A DNA stretch of 64,000 nucleotides from Mesotoga sp. Brook.08.105.5.1. Its GTDB lineage: Bacteria > Thermotogota > Thermotogae > Petrotogales > Kosmotogaceae. The notes below the pieces were generated by a model that did not search any database, was not told where the DNA came from, and was given only the letters and a program-made list of their open reading frames with translations. Both the position numbers and the translations under genes were made by a program. Position 1 is the stretch's first letter; each line of letters begins with the position of its first letter. The DNA lies in the NCBI RefSeq assembly GCF_002752635.1, contig NZ_AYTW01000041.1:27335-91334 (forward strand). The letters are read 5' to 3'. Shown here in pieces: positions 63,797 through 64,000 of the stretch.

Positions 63797-64000
63797 GGTT
63801 CTGTCTCTTTTTTTGTGTAAACCCCTTTTTTGTAATGGGTTTAAGAATCAGCTTATGTACTTAGCTAATCTTTCATACTTTATCACAAGTTGAGTAAGGA
63901 TCTTTGACCATTCAAGGGTTCTTACTGTCCATTTCTTTGTTATATTTATTATTGCTAGATAAGCCATCTTTAAGAGAGAAGTATCCGTAGGAAAGACTCC
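63797..64000 (-). mobile_element. IS256-family insertion sequence, one end
   Basis: The putative terminal inverted repeat occupies about 63797-63822 (GGTTCTGTC, a T run, GTGTAAAC), a layout common for IS256-family ends. The transposase C-terminus follows. The other end is beyond the window. A hairpin AAACCC/GGGTTT (63819-63842) lies between the end and the stop codon. Confidence 0.75.
63848..64000 (-). CDS. IS256-family transposase, C-terminal fragment
   Basis: The frame enters from the window edge and ends at TGA (63848-63850). The 50 residues visible (VFPTDTSLLKMAYLAI, then ITKKWTVRTLEWSKILTQL, then a short basic tail) match the conserved C-terminal pattern of IS256/mutator transposases (xLKLLYLAixdxxKKWTxPixxWxxaLnqL). 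It is truncated by the window, not necessarily broken. Confidence 0.85.
   Translation of the reverse strand, partial: GVFPTDTSLLKMAYLAIINITKKWTVRTLEWSKILTQLVIKYERLAKYIS

Overview
The window looks like chromosomal DNA of a mesophilic Thermotogota bacterium, most probably Mesotoga or a close Kosmotogales relative. This is inferred from family content, not from a database search. The pointers are an Omp-alpha type outer-membrane tether (SLH domain, long coiled coil, C-terminal membrane anchor), a heterodimeric ABC exporter like TM287/TM288, a Cmk-IspH fusion followed by a six-S1-domain protein, many TTG/GTG starts behind GGAGG- or GGGTGA-type ribosome binding sites, and intergenic clusters of short mosaic repeats.

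Layout. 1-2.9 kb: the end of a LysM protein, a broken proline iminopeptidase, and a CcdA/thioredoxin pair. 2.9-14.7 kb: a minus-strand run of asnS, ruvB, nadK, a PhoU-like gene, a very large LptG-LptD fusion, a family-4 uracil-DNA glycosylase, a sugar-nucleotide epimerase, rarA and a macro-domain gene. 14.7-16.5 kb: Omp-alpha. 16.6-23.5 kb: a plus-strand run of aspS, cmk-ispH, rpsA, der and plsY. 23.5-24.3 kb: repeat cluster 1. 24.3-36.1 kb: a minus-strand run of ychF, tatD, a CMD-family gene, polA and a complete F-type ATP synthase operon (atpZ, I, B, E, F, H, A, G, D, C). 36.3-42.3 kb: a Crp-like regulator and, divergently, a HAD phosphatase, a sugar-type ABC importer without its ATPase and a cytoplasmic NlpC/P60 peptidase. 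42.3-47.2 kb: a CYTH protein, a DUF1292 protein, then an overlapping chain of MTAN-like, HIT, methyltransferase, two ECF-type ATPases and a DUF554 protein. 47.2-50.3 kb: 2-oxoacid:ferredoxin oxidoreductase, rubredoxin and superoxide reductase. 50.5-51.6 kb: an M24-fold protein lacking most metal ligands. 51.7-53.2 kb: repeat cluster 2. 53.3-63.4 kb: an MFS transporter, the ABC exporter pair, a patatin-like lipase, an acetyltransferase-like protein, a nucleotidyltransferase, a membrane protein and a flavin-binding protein. 63.5-64 kb: repeat cluster 3 abutting the end of an IS256-family element.

The most unusual items are two. First, the 1450-residue protein that joins an inner-membrane LptF/G permease to a periplasmic/outer-membrane LptA/LptD-like part, with a signal-peptide-like segment at the junction. 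Second, the repeat clusters, which resolve into alternating small hairpins and conserved ~10-nt linkers. Hairpins with the same loop have compensating stem changes between clusters, suggesting structural selection or a hairpin-based mobile unit. The ATP synthase c subunit carries a two-carboxylate ion site suggesting Na+ coupling, which fits the ferredoxin-based metabolism implied by the 2-oxoacid oxidoreductase. No tRNA, rRNA, riboswitch or CRISPR array was recognised.
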